A stretch of DNA of 64,000 nt, taken from contig JAPFBL010000084.1 in NCBI GenBank assembly GCA_026182355.1, positions 11,640,001 to 11,704,000 on the forward strand, read 5' to 3'. Below, in pieces: positions 1 through 11,667 of the stretch. The notes beneath the pieces are model-generated. The model ran no database searches. It was given only the letters and a program-made list of their open reading frames with translations, and was not told the origin of the DNA. Every line of letters starts with the position of its first letter. The first letter of the stretch is position 1. The translations under genes and the position numbers were made by a program. This DNA is from Hermatobates lingyangjiaoensis (Eukaryota; Arthropoda; Insecta; Hemiptera; Hermatobatidae).

Positions 1-382
1 TCTCATAGTATTAAAGGGTAGTAACTTCTAGGCCAAGTGAAATAAATAAATGAATGTGATCAGTGCAAATATGTTACCCGTGTTTTCATTTCTCTTTTCA
101 GCTTCTTTTTTCTTTTTTTTTTTGCAAAATTATTTGTACCTTATATGCAAACTACCGTATAATATTGTTTACAATGGTGGTAGTGGTGTCCGATCCCAGC
201 ACAGGAGAATATACCTGTTCATGTTATCTCTCATTATAGTCTAACCGGTATTTTCTTCCTTTTAAGTTTTGTTCGTTTTAGGTTTTTTATTTTATCTTTT
301 CTGTGTGTAGTACTAATATAATTTTTTCTATTATTAGTATATATATTTAATATTCAGGTATTGTTTTCTTGACCACACTTAC
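1..382. other. AT-rich non-coding stretch
   Basis: No coding signal, RNA gene or recognised repeat is visible. The open frame at 50-244 is low-complexity (a run of Phe over a poly-T tract) and resembles nothing I know. It probably belongs to the 5' flank or first intron of the RING-finger gene further right. Confidence 0.5.
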
Positions 383-563
383 TAATAAATACTTTTCTTC
401 GTCTCGGAATTTGGTCAGGGTTAATTATTTGATATCACCTTTTTGCCAACGTTGGGTTCTAGTCCTGAAGATATCTTAAAATAAAGACGAAACGTTGGCA
501 AAAAGGTGGTTTCAAATAATTAACCCTGACCAAATTCCGAGGAGAAGAAAAGCATTTATTTAA
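383..563. repeat. Penelope-like terminal palindrome with hammerhead-like core
   Basis: Two arms of about 70 bp (about 383-451 and 490-563) are near-perfect reverse complements: the left reads GGTCAGGGTTAATTATTTGA and the right TCAAATAATTAACCCTGACC. Between them lies CTGAAGA (465-471), a weak UCUU/AAGA helix, then GAAA (489-492) followed by CGTTGGC, which pairs with GCCAACG at 445-451 and leaves UU as the cleavage dinucleotide. This is the order of a hammerhead ribozyme: helix III, UH, helix I, CUGANGA, helix II, GAAA, helix III. Penelope-like elements are known to carry hammerheads in their terminal repeats. Helices I and II look mutated, so activity is doubtful. Confidence 0.6.
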
Positions 564-589
564 TATTCTACATATTGGTCTTCCTATTT

Positions 590-685
590 TTGGACGTTTG
601 GTCAAGTATTGAGTAATTCCCAAACTCCTTCAACCGACGTTTCGTCTATATTTCTGGACATCCTTAGGGACTACATCAATTACAC
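590..685 (-). repeat. Degenerate hammerhead-like PLE terminus (- strand)
   Basis: Read on the - strand, 640-667 gives CTAAGGA, a helix-II-like segment ATGTCC..AGAC, then GAAACGTCGG. It matches the CUGANGA..GAAA layout of the 383-563 element with two core substitutions. The hAT MITE at 686-1125 interrupts the element on its helix-I side. The flank after the MITE (1134-1240) again contains GACGTTTCGTC, probably more of the same relic. Confidence 0.4.
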
Positions 686-1125
686 CAGTGTTTCCCAAAC
701 TTTTTCGAGTGACCGCCCCCTTGGGTCCATACACCTATAACTCAACACCCTTGAATAATAATCAGATTCCTAGACTAAATAACCAAATGAGTTACATTTT
801 AATAATTAAATTAAAATCATTACTAATCGAATATTTAATTAGAATCCAATAAATGTATTGTTTCATAGCATATATATGCAAAAGAATTAATACACAATAA
901 AAGAATCTTAGGTGAGAATATACTTTTAACATAAAAATAAATTATCAAAACAAATAATTTTAAGAAACTGTTTCCTAGAAGTTTACAAGTCGTGTTTTCA
1001 CTTAAATTTAGAAATTATATTGCCTGAACATTTTCAATTTGTGGAAATAGAATACCCGCTCCTTTTTTGCATTACCGCCCCCCCCGATATCAAAGTCCCG
1101 GTACCGCCCACTTTGGGAAACACTG
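686..1125. mobile_element. Non-autonomous hAT element (MITE)
   Basis: The 440-bp element starts CAGTGTTTCCCAAAC and ends with the complementary TTTGGGAAACACTG, the usual CAG..CTG terminal inverted repeat of hAT elements. It is flanked by perfect 8-bp target duplications AATTACAC (678-685 and 1126-1133), the length hAT transposases make. The interior is AT-rich with C-runs near both ends and has no coding frame, so it must have been mobilised in trans. Confidence 0.88.
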
Positions 1126-1133
1126 AATTACAC

Positions 1134-2204
1134 TTATTAGCATAACTTTGAAAACAACAATTGCAAACAACAACGTTTCATGTGTCATCTCATGTACACT
1201 TTTAGCAGACGTTTCGTCTATATTGGTTGATATATATGTCAGAATGGTCAAATATAAGATATTTAATGAATATAGACCAATAGAAAATTGAGAAATAGAC
1301 AGACAAATATAATACTGCAGAATAGATGTGGCTGTGATAAGATAGTTTTATGTTTAATCTGAATATTTCTTTTCTTATGATAATAACGTAAAAATAAGTT
1401 AACTAATTTATTCTAATTAGGTACAATGCTAAGGTGTGATACTCTTGTCTAGGCAGTTTACATCAGCCTTTGATAGTGTTTCATTAGTTCTGAAACCCAG
1501 TCGTTTGCAACCTTTTCTTTTTAAAATATCTTTTTCTCCACTCCCTTTTCCAAAACCTTCACGTTTGGCTTTCTTTCCATTTATTCTGCAAAGAAATAAG
1601 CATCGTTTGGTCAAAACATCTTCGTCCACTTTTAGAAGTCATACTTTGGTTTATACGTTGATAATATTATCAAGAAAAAAAATTAGAATGACATTGTTAA
1701 AACTAAATGAACTATATTTTAAATCTGAGATCATAAGGTGAAAGACTTATCTGTTTAAGAAGAAAGCAACAACAAGAAAAGTTTTGAGTGGTGTGTGTGT
1801 GTACTTATGATTAATTCTCGTATGTATAGAATTGTTATTCTTCCCACTTGTGATGAAAATCCCATTGACCCCTGAAATAATATCTAAAAATCAGGACGAA
1901 ATCCTGCCTCCTTTCGAAGAGTTTAAATCTTGCGAGTTGATTATGGTTTAATACCTGTCGAAATATATAGTATGTTATAAACTTCTATAGGAAGTTATAG
2001 ATGTTTACTATGGATAAATTTAAATACTTGACCTCTTATCCTGAATTATTATAAAAAATTTTTTTGTATCTGAATTTAAAATGTAAAGTGCATTTTAAAA
2101 CTACTTTACTCTCGAAAAGATCAGGATAGCTTCATTTGCTAGCTACCAGTCATCCCAGTTCTTACCTCTCAGGCTTAGAATTTTTCACTAGAGTAGTGGA
2201 AAAA
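1134..2204. other. Non-coding stretch, mostly unassigned
   Basis: 1134-1250 may continue the PLE relic. The rest shows no recognisable gene. The overlapping opposite-strand frames at 1429-1741 have no family resemblance and no supporting context. A short GT run sits near 1788. Confidence 0.4.
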
Positions 2205-3046
2205 ATCTGGAGTGGCCTACACTTAAGTTTACTATAAGTAAATATAATATCTGAATTCATGTGCCATTTAGACATAATATAAATGACTATATGGGAGTTG
2301 TTAATTAGTATTTCATTTCTGGAGACCGTACAGATAGTGATTGAATCATTTATCAATATACATGCTTATTTTGATATATCACACGACTAAATCACATAAT
2401 ATACTTGATATTAATACAGCATTAAAAACACCTTTGTAGAGCAAAAAAAAACCTGTTACCCAACAATCTCGTATAGGAGAACATGGCTTTTGTTCCTATA
2501 GCCAGTAGATCTCTTAATTTGTAATATCATATGGCAATGGATCAGTTACATTTGATGTTTATCTGACCTCCTTTTATATTGAAAATTTAAGTCAATGCTT
2601 TAACGTTAAGACTTCAAAGATTCCTATTTTGTCTGAAATATGTTAGAAACATGTAAAACTTAATGTCAGTGCTTTCGAATCAGCCTAATATACTATCATT
2701 CATAAGCGCCAGAGAATCTACATCCGATATTAATTTATGTTCAAGAATGCAACATACCCACTGACTTTGTTACACACACCACGGAAAGCTTCAGAAATTA
2801 TGTGTTTGATTAGCTTTGACTTTTTACATGTAGGAATTTTATTCCTCTTTCATCTGATATGAAGTCATTAAATCATTTCAAATTACCTCTAAACATAAAT
2901 TTTATTTCAGTCGATTCAGTTAAAAAATGTCTAAGTCAGTGTTATCAATGTAAATAAATGAAACAAATCCGACAAGTATGGCAGGTGATCCATAGTCCAG
3001 GATAAATATTCAGTTTTTGTAGCGTTACTAAAACGTTACATGAATG
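2205..3046 (-). repeat. R1 repeat, diverged reverse copy
   Basis: Begins on the + strand with ATCTGGAGTGGCCTACACT, the reverse complement of the R1 3' end seen at 11630-11667 and elsewhere. It continues with the R1 landmarks GGAGAACATGGCTTTTGTTC (about 2477), the 'agcttcagaaattatgtg' segment and 'gcaggtgatccatagtccag' (about 2980). It stops where the - strand Helitron fragment begins. Many substitutions mark it as an older copy. Confidence 0.7.
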
Positions 3047-3289
3047 CCCGTCTTTAAAGAGTATTTTGCAAAAATTCAAAGATGATACGTGGTATTTCAA
3101 AATATTACTAGAAAAATTATAGAATAGGAAAAAATATATTCATTTGCTGAGTGTTAAGTTAAGTGCCTCATTAGGTATACACCAACTAGCTGTCTGTCCT
3201 TCAGGTGCATGGAAGAACAGAGTTGGAACCTCTGATTCTTGAGAAAACAACATACAGTTGACCATGTGGGAAACACTTGTTCTCACTTA
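3047..3289 (-). mobile_element. Helitron 3' part, distal half of a split helicase
   Basis: The - strand encodes GQLYVVFSRIRGSN, the motif VI region of the Helitron PIF1-like helicase (consensus GQLYVALSRV). It closely matches the + strand copy at about 26295-26400 (GQLYVACSRVRGSN). The sequence towards 3047 matches the Helitron tail at 26440-26515, including AAAGACGGGCA, but the second half of the terminal hairpin and the CTAG are missing. The copy is split from its upstream half (4848-5034) by a LINE insertion. Pseudogene. Confidence 0.75.
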
Positions 3290-4838
3290 TTTATTTATTT
3301 ATTTATTTATTTGTTGAGAGTGATTGTAGTACTGCGTCCTAAGAACTATTGCACTTTCCCCCCTTCTGTACTATAGTACCCCAGTTAGCTTCAATGCCTC
3401 CAAGAAGCTCAGCATTTTTGCTGAGTCCAACGGTAAAAGCTCTTCTATGGTTTTGTTGAGTGTCCCGAAGCACCTGCTTCTGTGTAACACAGTGGCTTGA
3501 CAATCAGCCAGCAGATGCAGTGTTTCTTCCTCAACCTTGCAAAACCTGCACAAACCTTCATTGCTAATGCCCATTTTCCGGAGATGGTCATTAAGTTTGC
3601 AGTGACCCGTTAGAAAACCGGTTAAAATCCTTAGATTATTCCTGCTCCTTTCCATACAATCAAAGATTTGCCTATTCTCAAACTTATTGAGAAGTATCTT
3701 TGATTGTCTGTGTCCTTGAAGAGAATCCCAGTATTGCTTCCTGTTTTCTCTATCCTCTTTCCTAAGGAGTTCTTGTATAGTGTGTTGTCCTATACCACAG
3801 TATGGTTCTGGACCTATATGCGGTTTGTGAGCAGCTTCCCTCGCAAGTTCGTCTGCTCGTTCATTTCCCTCTACTCTTGCATGTCCTGGCACCCAGTAGA
3901 GAGAGATCCTGTTCCTCATACCCAGGAGATTGAGTTTATTTTTGCAGTTCAGGACCATCTTTGAGCTAATAAGGTTTGAGCTCAATGCTTTAATTGCTGC
4001 TTGACTATCAGACATTATTACTATATATGTCTGTTCTTATATCCTTTGTCCATATTGAATTGTGCACATCTTTCGATGGCATGGACTTCAGCTTGGAAGA
4101 TACTGGTGTAATGCTCATAGATTCGGAGTATTTGGTCTTAGGTCCAAATACTCCAGCTCCTGTACCTTCCGCTGTCCTTGATCCATGTGTATACCATCGG
4201 ATCACATTTCCTCCAATGTCCTCTTTGTTACCTTTTCTAATTCCTTCTTTGGTACCAAGACATTCTTGGAAATTCTTTTGGAATTCAAATACTTTACCCA
4301 TATCATCCCTTCGTGACATGAGTACAGAATGTTCTTTTGCAATAGAGCATTTATCCTCCCATAGTAGTACTATTCCTCCTTGTGTATCAGTTTATAAAAG
4401 GTTAAGAATAGTTTTCCTTCGAATTTCTTGCTGGAGGGATGCTAAGCCCACAATTTTCTCCATGCTGGCAGAAGGACATGATCTTAAGGCTCCCATCATA
4501 CAAATGCATACGAGCCTTTGAATTTTATTCAATTTCTGCTGTATATTAACCTGATTCGTTCTTGTACTCCAAATAATCGTCCCATAGGTGATGATAGGTC
4601 TCACCATAGTGATATAAATTCAGAGCAGTACTTTGGGTGAACATCCCCACAACCTGCCTGCCATCCTTCTGCATATCATTAGGGCACATTTTGATTTTTT
4701 GGATATCTTATTAATGTGTTGGTTAAAGATTAGTTTCCTATATTGTTTAATACCTAATTATTTAGCTTCATCCTTTAATTCAATGGTAACTCCATTTAGC
4801 CTAATAGGTTTCATGCGTTCCATTTTTCTTCTTTGGTC
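3290..4838 (-). mobile_element. 5'-truncated LINE of the I/Jockey group (RT end plus RNase H)
   Basis: Read on the - strand, the element encodes the end of a reverse transcriptase (KYLGI..HINKISK near 4740-4690; IQQKLNKIQR near 4540), then an RNase H domain (WYTHGS at about 4190, SDSQAAI at about 4010, LYWVPGHARVEGNERADELA at about 3900). A C-terminal Cys/His segment follows (CRFCKVEEETLHLLADC, about 3550). The pieces lie in different frames with stops, and the RNase H aspartate of the usual YTDGS is His here, so it is dead. The 3' tail is (TAAA)n, seen on + as TTTA repeats at 3286-3313. A 9-bp duplication TCTCACTTA flanks it (3281-3289 and 4839-4847), and the host sequence on both sides is Helitron helicase. 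This is target-primed insertion of a truncated copy into a Helitron. Confidence 0.85.
3371..4015 (-). pseudogene. LINE RNase H / C-terminal domain fragment
   Basis: A 214-codon open frame within the LINE. It opens at the second RNase H catalytic aspartate (SDSQAAIKAL), holds the WVPGHARVEGNERADELA block with the late catalytic Asp, and ends with the Cys-rich tail common in I/Jockey ORF2 proteins. The initiating Met is accidental; the natural frame continued upstream and is broken by a frameshift near 4010-4110. The RNase H domain would have removed the RNA strand during reverse transcription. Confidence 0.8.
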
Positions 4839-4847
4839 TCTCACTTA

Positions 4848-5034
4848 CTTCAATTCCTGCCGTAGACAGAGTTTTTCCCTGCGACCTATTTACCATCATT
4901 GCGAAACAGACGCTGACGGGAAATTGCAACCGTTTGAATTGAAGGGGACTTGTTCTAGATATCAATGGTCTGGCTGGAATAAACACCGACTTCCCAATAC
5001 CACACCCATTCATGATATTAGCCTCAATGATGTA
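4848..5034 (-). mobile_element. Helitron helicase fragment, proximal half
   Basis: The - strand reads CGIGKSVFIPARPLIS, LQFPVSVCFAMMVNRSQGKT and LSTAGIEVSE. This is the Helitron RepHel helicase block (consensus FAMTINKSQGQT) and is nearly identical to 26110-26290. It joins the distal half at 3289 once the LINE is removed, and the part beyond 5957 once the mariner is removed. The fragment is a pseudogene. Confidence 0.82.
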
Positions 5035-5957
5035 CGAGGTGTGTAAATAAAGTAGTGAGACTGATTTTTTTTAAATTTTCTATTCAAATATAATTACAAT
5101 GTGATATTGTCACCTTCAAAATAGTTCCCTTTGGAAGCCACACAGCGCTGGAGACGGTCCTTCCAATCATTGTAGCATTGCTGGAACTCGGATTCTGGAA
5201 TGGCCTTCAGCTGGTCGGTTACAGCAGTTTGTATGTTTTGTAGTGTCCCGAAATGAGTTCCCTTGAGGTGATTTTTCAATCTCGGGAAGAGGAAAAAGTC
5301 ACAAGGACTCAAGTCTGGTGAATAAGGAGGCTGAGGAGCAACAGGAATGTTTTTACTGGCCAAAAACTGAGATCCTTTTGGTCTTGGGAAAGGTTTTTCG
5401 GAACCATTTTCGCACAAATTTTTCTCATCTCCAATTCATTGGTCAAAATGTGATGAACGGAGGTGTGATTCAAATTCAACTGTTCCCCGATCATTCTGAC
5501 TGTCAAGCGTCGATCTGAACGCACAAGGTTCCGTACTCTGTTGACATTTTCATCGGTGTTTGCACTTGAAGGCCTTCCGCTTCGTGGTTCATCTTCAATC
5601 GACTCTCTTCCTTCTGAAAATTCCTTAAACCACCGAAAAACCTGTGCCCTTGATAAAACACGTTCTCCATAGGCCTCCTGAAGTTTTTCAAAAGTTTCGG
5701 TTGCATTATGTCCAAGTCTGAAGCAAAATTTGATTGCACACCGCTGCTCAACTTTGAGGTCACTCATTTTTAAAACGCTCAAGAAAAAACCATTTCACGA
5801 AAACCAACGCTACGGACAAACAAATGACTGTGGCGAGTTCAGATTCATACTGGAGGCGCATCACACGTGCACCTGACGCTACTCAAGGCCACGCGTCTCC
5901 AGCGTTGCCAGATCGAAAGCGACGTTGCCAGTCTCACTACTTTATTTACACACCTCG
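5035..5957 (-). mobile_element. Internally deleted mariner element
   Basis: Terminal inverted repeats CGAGGTGTGTAAATAAAGTA and its complement bound 923 bp, with TA on both sides (5033-5034, 5958-5959), the Tc1/mariner target duplication. Full mariners are about 1.3 kb. The - strand transposase has the N-terminal helix-turn-helix part but the central catalytic region is gone. The element lies inside the Helitron fragment, whose sequence continues on both sides. Confidence 0.92.
5094..5782 (-). pseudogene. Mariner transposase, catalytic core deleted
   Basis: The frame starts at 5782 (MSVLKMSDLKVEQRCAIKFC) and carries the mariner DNA-binding region: FKEFSEGRESIEDEPRSGRP, then RMIGEQLNLNHTSVHHIL. 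After VPKNLSQDQK the normal sequence breaks, and a second frame resumes with LASKNIPVAPQPPYSPDLSP at about 5340, the block with the third acidic residue of the DD34D triad. The segment holding the first two catalytic aspartates is missing, so no active enzyme can be made. The TIRs are intact, so movement in trans would have been possible. Confidence 0.9.
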
Positions 5958-5959
5958 TA

Positions 5960-6010
5960 TCTGTGCAAAGCACGAATTCGGAGTCGTGTCCCGTTGTATA
6001 GTTTTATTTT
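5960..6010 (-). mobile_element. Helitron remainder beyond the mariner
   Basis: The - strand GGGACACGACTCCGAATTCG matches 26068-26087 of the + strand Helitron. Removing the mariner restores continuity with 5034. The match fades by about 6010, where a different relic begins. Confidence 0.65.
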
Positions 6011-6013
6011 TAT

Positions 6014-6270
6014 TTGATACTTTCCTTTTACTCTTCCAAAAGTCGGTGGCTTGAAGTAAATAAGCATACAGTAATTGGGTTCAAAGTAGACTCGGGAGCA
6101 GATATAAATGTTATTTGCAAAATGAAAACTCGAGAGATAAATGCTATACTTAATATAAGAAAATTAAAGTTTTGTATACAATCTGTTGATTTTAGGAGAT
6201 TTAAGTATTTGACAAAGATTGAGTAAAACCCAGTCGAAAAAGAATTAAAACAGTTGTAGATGGTAGTCTT
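6014..6270 (+). pseudogene. Gypsy-type retrotransposon protease relic
   Basis: The frame contains GFKVDSGADINVI at about 6070-6110, the D(S/T)GA active-site pattern of retroelement aspartic proteases in a Gypsy-like setting (FKVDTGADVTVI in relatives). Downstream residues (RKLKF.., FRRFKYL) fit loosely with the rest of the domain, and a stop follows at 6224. No LTR, reverse transcriptase or integrase is visible nearby, so this is an isolated fragment. The motif is short, hence moderate confidence. Confidence 0.5.
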
Positions 6271-6274
6271 CATC

Positions 6275-9200
6275 GTTAAAAACGAAAACGGGCCTCCAGA
6301 GATTCCTTGATTTTATAAATTATTTGTCGTCATATATTCCTAATATTCAGAGCTTACTTCTTTATTGAGTCAATTATTCAAAAATAATGCCGATTTGAAT
6401 TGATTTGAGAACATTCATAGAAAAGCAATTAAGTATTTGAAGCAAATAACGTTTGAACCGATGTTCTAAAGTTATGAACCTCATTAATACCATTTTGTGA
6501 TTGAAGGTAAGACTCAGTAAGAGTGCAATGGTTGAGTACTATTGCAGATGAATAAACGAGTGTGTAATGCTTCAGAAATTTCTCACCGTCCGAAATCAGT
6601 TATGGTTAGATTGATAAAAAGAAGTTTTAGTGATTTTTTTTGTTTGTAAAAAAATTTACAATTAATTACTAGTTATCGTCGAAAACTAGTTGTCCACACT
6701 GATCATAAGTCTTTAGCTACGTTACTGAATAAATCAATGGTCAGATTGATTGATACTGTATGATTGCAGAAAATGAAACTTCACTTAAGTATTTATATTA
6801 AAATAATTTTCGCAGCTTCAATGTTACTTGCTGACTCTTATCAGTTCAGCGTCATTGTTACGGAATCAAACAATTTTGAAGATATATTGTCTCTATGGCA
6901 TAGCTAAGAGACCAACTAGAAAAAAAAAATTCATTGATCCTTGTAGATCAATCGAAAATTTTGAATTTTAGTATAGGATGGTTTTATTTATTTGTTAACA
7001 ATTGTACTTCTTCAATAGCGAAGACGTTTTAAGAGATCCGTAAGAAAAACTGAAAAAACCATAAACAATTGCTACCAGAGTTGTAATACTTGAGACGGGA
7101 AATGGAATTCATTGGAGTGTTGTTGCTGTTTTAATATCTGTTGGAATCGGAGTCAGTCAAGTCAAAGTAACTGACTCAAATTACAATTATTTGCAAAACA
7201 TACAAATACTTCCGATTATTTATACTATAATGAGTCATATAAAATCGGAAAGCAATGTGTAAAAAGTGAAATGTAGATATTTCTATGAAAATAAAATATG
7301 TACTGAGAATAGTTTAATTTTTTAAATATAAATATTTCTTAATTATTGTACTTTATGACCATTGCTTCCCCAGTTTGAAAAAAATCCCTCATCCCTCGAT
7401 TCCTTAGCATATACCAATTATGATTAAAGTTGCTAAAATAAAATTATAATATTGAAATAAATAATTTATAATTAATGTAAGAAAACTGAAGAAACATTAG
7501 TTGAGTATTTATGGTTCGTGGTGTATCTCAAGCAGGAGTTGAATGGTTGGGCTTGCCCTTGCGTGTTCTTTGGTGGTATCATTTTGTTTTGTGCCGTTAG
7601 CAGTGTTTTAACCATTTGTTAGAGCGTGTCCGTAGAATAGTTTACTAATTAGAGCAAAACTAAACAAGGAAAAGACAAGGATCTGTGAATGATGTAAACA
7701 ACTAAGCGAAACAAATCATCAATAAATACTGGGGAATTATTGATATATATTCAAAAGGGTTATAAAAATTAATTTATATATAATATAAGTAAACTGACAT
7801 TAAATATAGGAGAAAATGAGTTTCTTTAATTCTAAAGGATTATGTACAGAATGTTGGATCGAAGAATGATCTTGATGGATCATTGGCCGGACATAGTTCG
7901 AACCATTGAACTTGACAAGTCAGAGAGGGCTTCTTGAGCTCCTCTAATTAAACCATATATTAATAATACCACTGCATGGTTTTAGTAGTACTAGAAATAT
8001 TCAAACTTTCTAAATATTCACAAACCATTTTGAACACAATGTTCTTCCTCAATATACATCTATGAGACAAAGCATCAACTTAGGATAACTAACATTAATT
8101 AAGAAGTTTTATTTTTTTATTCATAGAAATATCTACATTTAACTTTGTGCCATTTTTAATTAAGAATACATAGGCTACTAGCCGTATTTTCCATGCATGA
8201 TTTTTCTTTTTTTATGGTTATGATAATATTTATCAACTATCAGGTTTATGATTAGAATAAACATAAATGCATATGGGTTTGATTGATGTTCAAAGGAGGT
8301 GAGCATGAATTTTGTTTTATTGTTGAAAGTCACTTGAAGGATACTGTTTTAAGTATGATTAGTATCAAATACTTATAAAAAAAATGGTATCAGTGGTTTT
8401 AGAAGTTAAACTCAACATTTTTTCCTTACTATTAAATGCATCCTTCCATAGTTAACTATCTACTCTGAAACTCTGACTTACGTTATTCATTGATTTTTTG
8501 TTGTAAAGGCCTTTGGGTTGGTTCACTGATATGGAGGAGGGAGCAATTAGGGTTTTATACTTACGCCTATACTGTAAAATACTGTCTGTAATCTGCAGAT
8601 ATTACTTCACTGCAAAATACTACTTCAAAAGAAACAACAATATAAAATATGATTAATATATACACCAACAATTATGTAATACACACTAACATTATATATA
8701 ATGAAAAGTCTTAAAAATGCATTCATCTTGTAAGAATGGATTGTCTTGGGGTTTATATTCCATAGTCGACTTGTTTACACCTTAGAGCATACAAATTACC
8801 TAAATTACTAGTTATATGCCTATCGATCCGCTTTAATAAATATCTAAAAGTTTATGGAAAGATCTAAGCAATAGATTTAGGTATATTAATCGGGTTGCTA
8901 TTTAATCAATCCTTGACACCAATGAACCAGGCTGTTCATTGCTTAATCAAATTATTCTCTCTGATGCTTTTATAATTATTTACTTTATAACAAATAATTT
9001 GTGCTAAAACTAATTCCCTGTTTTACTAATACTAAGAATATTTAGAACTACTAAGAAAAAGTGTCATTTCTAAAAATTCACGAACCTTTTCACACACAGT
9101 GTTAGTCCTCAAGATATATAGACGAGACAAAGTATCAAGCTTACGATAAAATTAATTATGACGTATGAATTAATTAATTAAGATATTATTTTAATGTAAA

Positions 9201-9820
9201 TATCTATATTTCACTCTGTATCCTTTTTAATTAATTTTATTTCAACTTGTTATAGAACAGCTTAAGGTTTTTCTTATGAAATAGTAAATTTTGTCAGTCC
9301 AAAATATGAGACATTGTGAAGTAAGTGCCTTTCAGAATTCAACGTGATGGGTGACAAATCAGAAATGGGTCAAAACCTTTCACTTCTTGGATAAAGATGA
9401 TGACATATAAGTTTATACGTTGAATGAAAAGAAATGTTTATAACTGTAGAATTGCAATGATAAAAAAAAGTTTTAGTGAATTATTTATGCCCTGATCGAA
9501 AAATTCTACATGCCAGTGTTTTAAACACTTTCGAAGAAGGTGAATTGGTTGACCTTCCAATTAACTACAACAATCTCCTGGTGAAATAAAAAATAAATAA
9601 ATTCACACTTATAGCATTTTTTGTGAGAGAAATTTCGTCAAATGTTATACAGCTCATTCTCGAAAAAGATGCTATTTTTGTGTTTAATTTCTTGGTTATT
9701 TGCATAACGGTGGGACTAGTATCCTAGTCATAATCTTTGAGATTCAATCATAAGTCAAAATGTTTACAGTTTTATGTACAACTGACCTATATTTGCTGTT
9801 ATTGAACAGATCTAACGTTT
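6275..9820. other. Long AT-rich stretch without recognised genes
   Basis: I see no coding domain, RNA gene or clear mobile element. Short homopolymers and weakly repeated AT-rich words are present. The stretch at 6500-6620 has a faint transposase-like reading (NASEISHRPKS) that is too short to call. Confidence 0.4.
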
Positions 9821-11667
9821 TTTACTTTACTGTAAGTAAAGTATAGTGATCGTGAAAAAATTCGATCTCGAGATTTTGACAGAATTACATGTTTTGAGGT
9901 CCCAGAAGTCGTTTTATGAAGTTTTTTCGATGATTTCTGTGTGGGTGGGTGGATGAGTGTGTTAGCATTGCTTGTTACCACGCTACGGTCCAGAATTTTT
10001 GATGGATCGAGTTGATATTTTACAAAAAAATGGTCCTCATAGGGAAGAAGATCCCTATTGTTTGGGAAGAATTATGCATGATGGGAAAGTCACTTTTTTT
10101 GCCCAAAACCGTTTTTTAGAAAACATTTATTTCTCCTAAACTGATAACCCTCGAGTTTTGAAATTTTGACATTATCTTTGAGGTTACAAATGGAACAAAC
10201 GAAAAATATATTCAGAATTTTAAAACAACGGGAAATATTTTTTTTTCAATAAAATGTAAAAATTTTGACTTATAATTCAATCTCAAACCTTGTGAGAGCG
10301 ATACAAGCCATACTGTTTGACGGATCAAAATGAAACTATGCATAAAAATAGAACATTATGTGGAGAATGAGTTGAGATATTTTTTTTCAAAATTACGTTC
10401 GCTAAAGGGGCGTTACAGTACGATTTCTGTTTTCCGAAAATGTTTTTTTGACGCTAAACGGCTCATTAAAAAATAATGAAAATTTGATCAAAAATGGAAT
10501 GAAAAATTAACAATTCATGAAAAAAACTTGAAGTTTCAATTACGGGAAAGTGTAATAACGCTATAAAAACTGTTTGTTATCCTAGACTAACAGATCACCT
10601 GCTATACTTATCGAATTTTTTATATTTTTTTACATTGTTTACATTGCTTAGAAATTTTTTGAGTGAATCCACTGAGATAAAATTCATATTTATAAAGGAA
10701 CAATTTAAATAGTTTATTGACTTATATGAGATGTAAGAGGAATAATATTGTTTCATGTAAAAAAATCACCGGCAATAAACATAAATAAATTACCTTTGTC
10801 TTCCATGGCATGATGGATTTGTCTCATAAAATGCTTTAATAAATCTGTATATTGCACTCTTGAGCAAAACTTAATGTCAGTTACAATTACATTATCATTG
10901 TGAATGCAGTACTTTTCCATGCTATTTAAATATGATGAATGACTCTTTCCTCAAGAAAGAGGACTTATTTTTGTTGAGAAATATCCAGTTTTTTTTTTTA
11001 CAATTCCAGTCAAAAATTGGAAGCTACCAACTATAAAAGATTTAAATTATATTGAATAGCTGGCTTTGACTTCGATTTGAGTCTGTAAACTGGCTAATTA
11101 GTAATATATTTTTTCTCAATATACATTCATAGCAAACTTATACCAGAGTACAGGAGGCAGGAAAAGGATAACAATCACTCAGAGAAAATTCGTATATATG
11201 TTATTTGACAATGGGGAAGGAAAATGATCTGATTAAATACTAAGAAGCCATAAAATTCCCAGTATAATAATTCTATAAAAGACCAGAATTGTAAAAGATA
11301 ATTCAAAATTGAAATCTTTGTTTAGAGATTAATAGATGTAATTATCGTACATCTTTAATTATAAATCATCTTAAAACAACATTTTTTCTTTGATGTTTAT
11401 GATGTTTTTCAGAGAAAATAAGGGTATTTTCCTGTTTTAAATTTGGAAATTTTACTTTTGCATCAGCTGTGTGATGTATAAAAATAAGCTTATATATTGA
11501 TATGTCCTTCAATCACCATCTGTACTACCTCAGGAATGAAAGACTAATAATCATACTCAATTTAGATGTTTACATTATGCTTAAATGAGACGTTATGTGT
11601 TATATACTCAAGAAATTTGATATTAAGTTACTTATAGTAAAGTTGAGTGTAGGCCACTCTAGATTTT
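9821..11667 (+). repeat. R1 repeat, near full-length copy 1
   Basis: The left end is TTTACTTTACTGTAAGTAAAGTATAGTGATCGTG (9821-9854) and the right end GTAGGCCACTCTAGATTTT. The ordered landmarks are: the 'tcccagaagtcgttttatgaag' block, a GTGGG-rich microsatellite (about 9940), a 'gatcccattgtttgggaag' block, GTTTGACGGATCAAAATGAA, 'gacgctaaacggctcatt', 'cacctgctatacttatcg', the 'ccatggcatgatggatttg' block and the 3' AACTATAAAAGATT region. It is non-coding throughout. Compared with the copy at 18021-20057 it is very similar but lacks about 165 bp (the counterpart of about 19684-19848) with a clean junction at TTTGCATCAG. Confidence 0.8.

Noticed and set aside
4633..5046. + strand frames at 3704-3964, 3994-4521 and 4633-5046
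   Set aside because: They are antisense to the LINE and Helitron coding regions and have no family resemblance of their own.
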